A stretch of DNA of 9,084 nt from Campylobacterales bacterium (GTDB lineage Bacteria > Campylobacterota > Campylobacteria > Campylobacterales > Hydrogenimonadaceae): assembly GCA_026986055.1 (NCBI GenBank), contig JALSPH010000198.1, forward strand, positions 1 through 9,084, read 5' to 3'. The notes beneath the pieces are model-generated. The model ran no database searches. It saw only the letters and a program-made list of their open reading frames with translations, and had not been told where the DNA came from. A program made the position numbers and the translations under genes. How positions within the stretch are numbered: position 1 is the first letter of the stretch; the number at the start of each line of letters is the position of its first letter. Below, piece by piece: positions 7,705 to 9,084 of the stretch.

Positions 7705-7730
7705 CTGTTTTTTTTTAGATCATGTAAAAT
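7701..7730 (+). promoter_or_regulatory. Candidate promoter of the DUF4123 gene module
   Basis: TTGACT at 7701-7706 and TAAAAT at 7725-7730 are separated by 18 bases that include a T-run. The -35 overlaps the stop codon of the preceding small ORF. The predicted transcript would start near 7737, about 20 bases before the ATG of the next gene. The module therefore need not rely on the upstream nosD transcript. Confidence 0.5.
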
Positions 7731-7758
7731 CATAATCGTTATTGAGTAAGAGGGGGCG

Positions 7759-8802
7759 ATGTTGGAGTATTCTACTATTTTTAAATCCCTACTTTTTTCC
7801 TTGCCTTCAACGACTCCTGCGCTAAAAACTTACGCTATAGTCGATAGTTTGAGGGATGAGTCGGTAAAAGAGATGATACCTTTAAGCGGGTTGGATCATC
7901 TTGATTTGTGGCATGAGGATTTGTGGGCGTTTGAGCTTGAGGTTCCCGTCTATCTAGTAGAGTTGAAACAAGATAACGAGTTTACGGAGTATCTGCTGCA
8001 AAATCGCGACAAAGATTTGGCCGTCTACCTTATAAGTCCCTACCGTTTGGAGGTTTTGCAGCGCTACTACAGCTTCTTTACCTATCCCAATATGGATGGC
8101 GGCGTCGTAGAGTTTTACGGAAGAAAGAGACGGCCGCCTGAAGGAAAGGAGGGGAGTAGTAAGGCCTATTTCGGCTTTTACTGTGCGGATATGCTCTCTG
8201 ACTATATCGATACATTATATGCGGAAGAGAAGATAGACGAGTTTTTTGCTGGTGCGGCTATGTGGCTTGTTCCCGATAGCGAGGGTGATGGGCTCTATAT
8301 CGCTTTTCGAGATAAAGCGGGCGTTGTCGACGATGTAGTGCTGGATCTTTCGCAACTAACTAAAGCGCCAAATCCTATGCTTGATTTTGATAGAGTTAGT
8401 TTTCCGACCATACCCAACCTTGAAGAGTATGCGCATGAGGTATCGATCGATCTAAAGCAGATACAACATCTTGAAAAGAGACATATACGAAAGTTTATCG
8501 ATAACGTCTTTTTTTGGGCAAAAAGAGCCGGTTTTCGCTTTCGCGGTAAAGAGGAGAGTAACAGGCAAATAGCATACGATCTTTTTGAGCAGGCAAACAC
8601 TTTGGGTTTGGAGAGCGAAGAGGCGGTATATAGATATATCGTATATGCACTTCTTATATCTACGCCTATAGAGGATACGCCCCTGTACGATAAACTCAAA
8701 GAGATACCTGACGAAAAAGCAAAAGTGCGACTGCTCACCCAAGAGACATGGAAAATAGTACAATCACAAAGGAGAGCCGGTGGCGGTACGAAGACCACAT
8801 GA
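7759..8802 (+). CDS. DUF4123 domain protein, probable T6SS effector chaperone/adaptor
   Basis: DUF4123 (Tap/TEC) proteins are cytoplasmic adaptors that bind a type VI secretion effector and help load it onto VgrG; they are encoded next to that effector. The 347 residues have the family layout. The N-terminal part has LKTYAIVDS (22-30), a two-strand segment with VPVYLVELK (62-70), and a central motif (about 85-110) running from VYLISPYRLEVLQRYYSFF. A loop, GGVVEFYGRKRR, follows. The AYFGFYCADMLSDYIDTL block (136-153) and FFAGAAMWLVPD (162-173) close the domain. This corresponds to the usual fRfyDP...gp..w pattern, although the usual R-F-Y-D-P is altered. The C-terminal part (about 230-335) is helical and charged and may bind the cargo. 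AAGAGG (7748-7753) serves as ribosome site. Its end overlaps the next ORF by 23 bases. No vgrG or PAAR gene is seen upstream. Confidence 0.75.
   Translation: MLEYSTIFKSLLFSLPSTTPALKTYAIVDSLRDESVKEMIPLSGLDHLDLWHEDLWAFELEVPVYLVELKQDNEFTEYLLQNRDKDLAVYLISPYRLEVLQRYYSFFTYPNMDGGVVEFYGRKRRPPEGKEGSSKAYFGFYCADMLSDYIDTLYAEEKIDEFFAGAAMWLVPDSEGDGLYIAFRDKAGVVDDVVLDLSQLTKAPNPMLDFDRVSFPTIPNLEEYAHEVSIDLKQIQHLEKRHIRKFIDNVFFWAKRAGFRFRGKEESNRQIAYDLFEQANTLGLESEEAVYRYIVYALLISTPIEDTPLYDKLKEIPDEKAKVRLLTQETWKIVQSQRRAGGGTKTT
8768..8774 (+). promoter_or_regulatory. Ribosome-binding site deciding a GTG start
   Basis: AAAGGAG lies inside the end of the DUF4123 gene, 5 bases before the GTG at 8780. It is a strong site at ideal distance and is the main reason to accept the following 69-codon ORF and its non-ATG start. 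Confidence 0.65.
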
Positions 8803-8989
8803 CCCAAGAAAAGAGACCAAAGCGGGCGATCCGATAGCAAAGCCTAAGTGCTGTATGCAAGAAAAGAAGAGAGTTGAGGATGTTTGCAAGATAGATCAAA
8901 AAGAGAATAGCGCATTTATAAAAGAGCAAGAGGCTCGAAACAGAAGACGAAAAAAGAGAAAAAACCGACCTACGCCGTCAGATATATGA
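8780..8989 (+). CDS. Small Lys/Arg-rich, Cys-containing protein of unknown function (69 aa, GTG start)
   Basis: I do not recognise this protein. It starts at GTG with a strong ribosome site and overlaps the DUF4123 gene by 23 bases in a different frame. It ends in an ATGA overlap with the following ORF. It has no signal peptide or membrane segment. Three cysteines (24, 25 and 36) sit in KPKCCMQ and EDVCKID. The C-terminal third is a strongly basic run (EARNRRRKKRKNR, 51-63) that could bind nucleic acid or be an artefact of a short reading frame. Two slippery heptamers (8950-8956, 8959-8965) lie in its last codons, so it may instead be the front of a longer frameshifted protein with the next ORF. 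Its position behind a T6SS chaperone suggests an effector-linked role. It does not show a recognisable PAAR motif. Confidence 0.55.
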   Translation: MAVRRPHDPRKETKAGDPIAKPKCCMQEKKRVEDVCKIDQKENSAFIKEQEARNRRRKKRKNRPTPSDI

Positions 8990-9084
8990 CATGGAAAGAT
9001 AAGCACTGTAAACAGGCCCTCTTTAACTACGAAAACCCACAAACGGTAAAAGATAAGCTAAAGAGCCTCACAAAAGAGCTCGAT
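8986..9084 (+). CDS. Start of an unidentified ORF, partial (runs off right edge); candidate T6SS effector
   Basis: Thirty-three codons are visible from the ATG at 8986, beginning MTWKDKHCKQALFNYENPQT and ending in a charged helix-like segment (VKDKLKSLTKELD), with no stop before the window ends. Its ATG overlaps the stop of the 69-codon ORF (ATGA), and it has no Shine-Dalgarno of its own. The reading frame is open back to 8911 without an alternative ATG. It could therefore start by coupled re-initiation or by -1 frameshifting out of the preceding ORF. From context it may be the effector served by the DUF4123 protein. The visible residues do not identify a family. Confidence 0.5.
   Translation, partial: MTWKDKHCKQALFNYENPQTVKDKLKSLTKELD

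Noticed and set aside
8295..8840. 181-codon minus-strand ORF opposite the DUF4123 gene
   Set aside because: It is Ser/Arg/Leu-rich with no motif or ribosome site, and it lies over a better-supported plus-strand gene with family features.
1..9084. CRISPR arrays, tRNA or rRNA genes, and insertion-sequence ends
   Set aside because: I found no regularly spaced repeats, no cloverleaf-type segment, no rRNA-like sequence and no transposase or terminal inverted repeats when reading either strand.

Overview
The window looks like chromosomal DNA from a Campylobacterota (epsilonproteobacterial) organism. The reasons are an A-purine-rich codon style (AGA, ATA, AAA), predicted proteins of the epsilonproteobacterial type, and gene order. 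A clpB gene sits divergently from a ctpA-purC-purS-purQ operon that runs on into a periplasmic-protein gene. From memory, this is the arrangement around Cj0509c-Cj0516 of Campylobacter jejuni. The nosD-like gene and the T6SS-type gene further right suggest an environmental relative with anaerobic respiratory and contact-dependent functions, rather than a reduced host-restricted species. This is inference; no marker gene fixes the genus.

Left half, minus strand (3214 down to 1): a tight operon. A secreted C-terminal processing protease (ctpA) is first, followed by SAICAR synthetase (purC) and two of the three subunits of FGAM synthase (purS, purQ). Each of the three junctions from ctpA to purQ is a 4-base ATGA stop/start overlap, so translation is probably coupled. 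Five bases after purQ, a signal-peptide-bearing protein starts and leaves the window at base 1.

Middle, plus strand (3353-6028): clpB, the Hsp100 disaggregase, has a near-consensus sigma-70 promoter built into three 10-bp-spaced direct repeats. A GC-rich hairpin follows the gene. The 200-bp ctpA/clpB spacer carries both divergent promoters and no gene.

Right half, plus strand (6132-9084): this part is more mosaic. It starts with a lone nosD-like beta-helix protein, normally part of a nitrous-oxide reductase cluster. Its best ribosome-binding site serves not the nosD start but a 13-codon upstream ORF, which ends on the nosD ATG. Next comes a 47-codon secreted ORF that looks like the front end of a longer gene. 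Immediately after it, with a promoter overlapping its stop codon, begins a DUF4123-type protein (T6SS effector chaperone/adaptor). This overlaps a 69-codon Cys/Lys/Arg-rich ORF with a GTG start, which in turn overlaps by ATGA an ORF running off the right end. In typical T6SS effector loci the DUF4123 chaperone is followed by the effector it loads, so the genes after 8780 are the best place to look for something undescribed. Two -1 slippery heptamers just before the 69-codon ORF ends leave open whether it and the last ORF are one protein or two.
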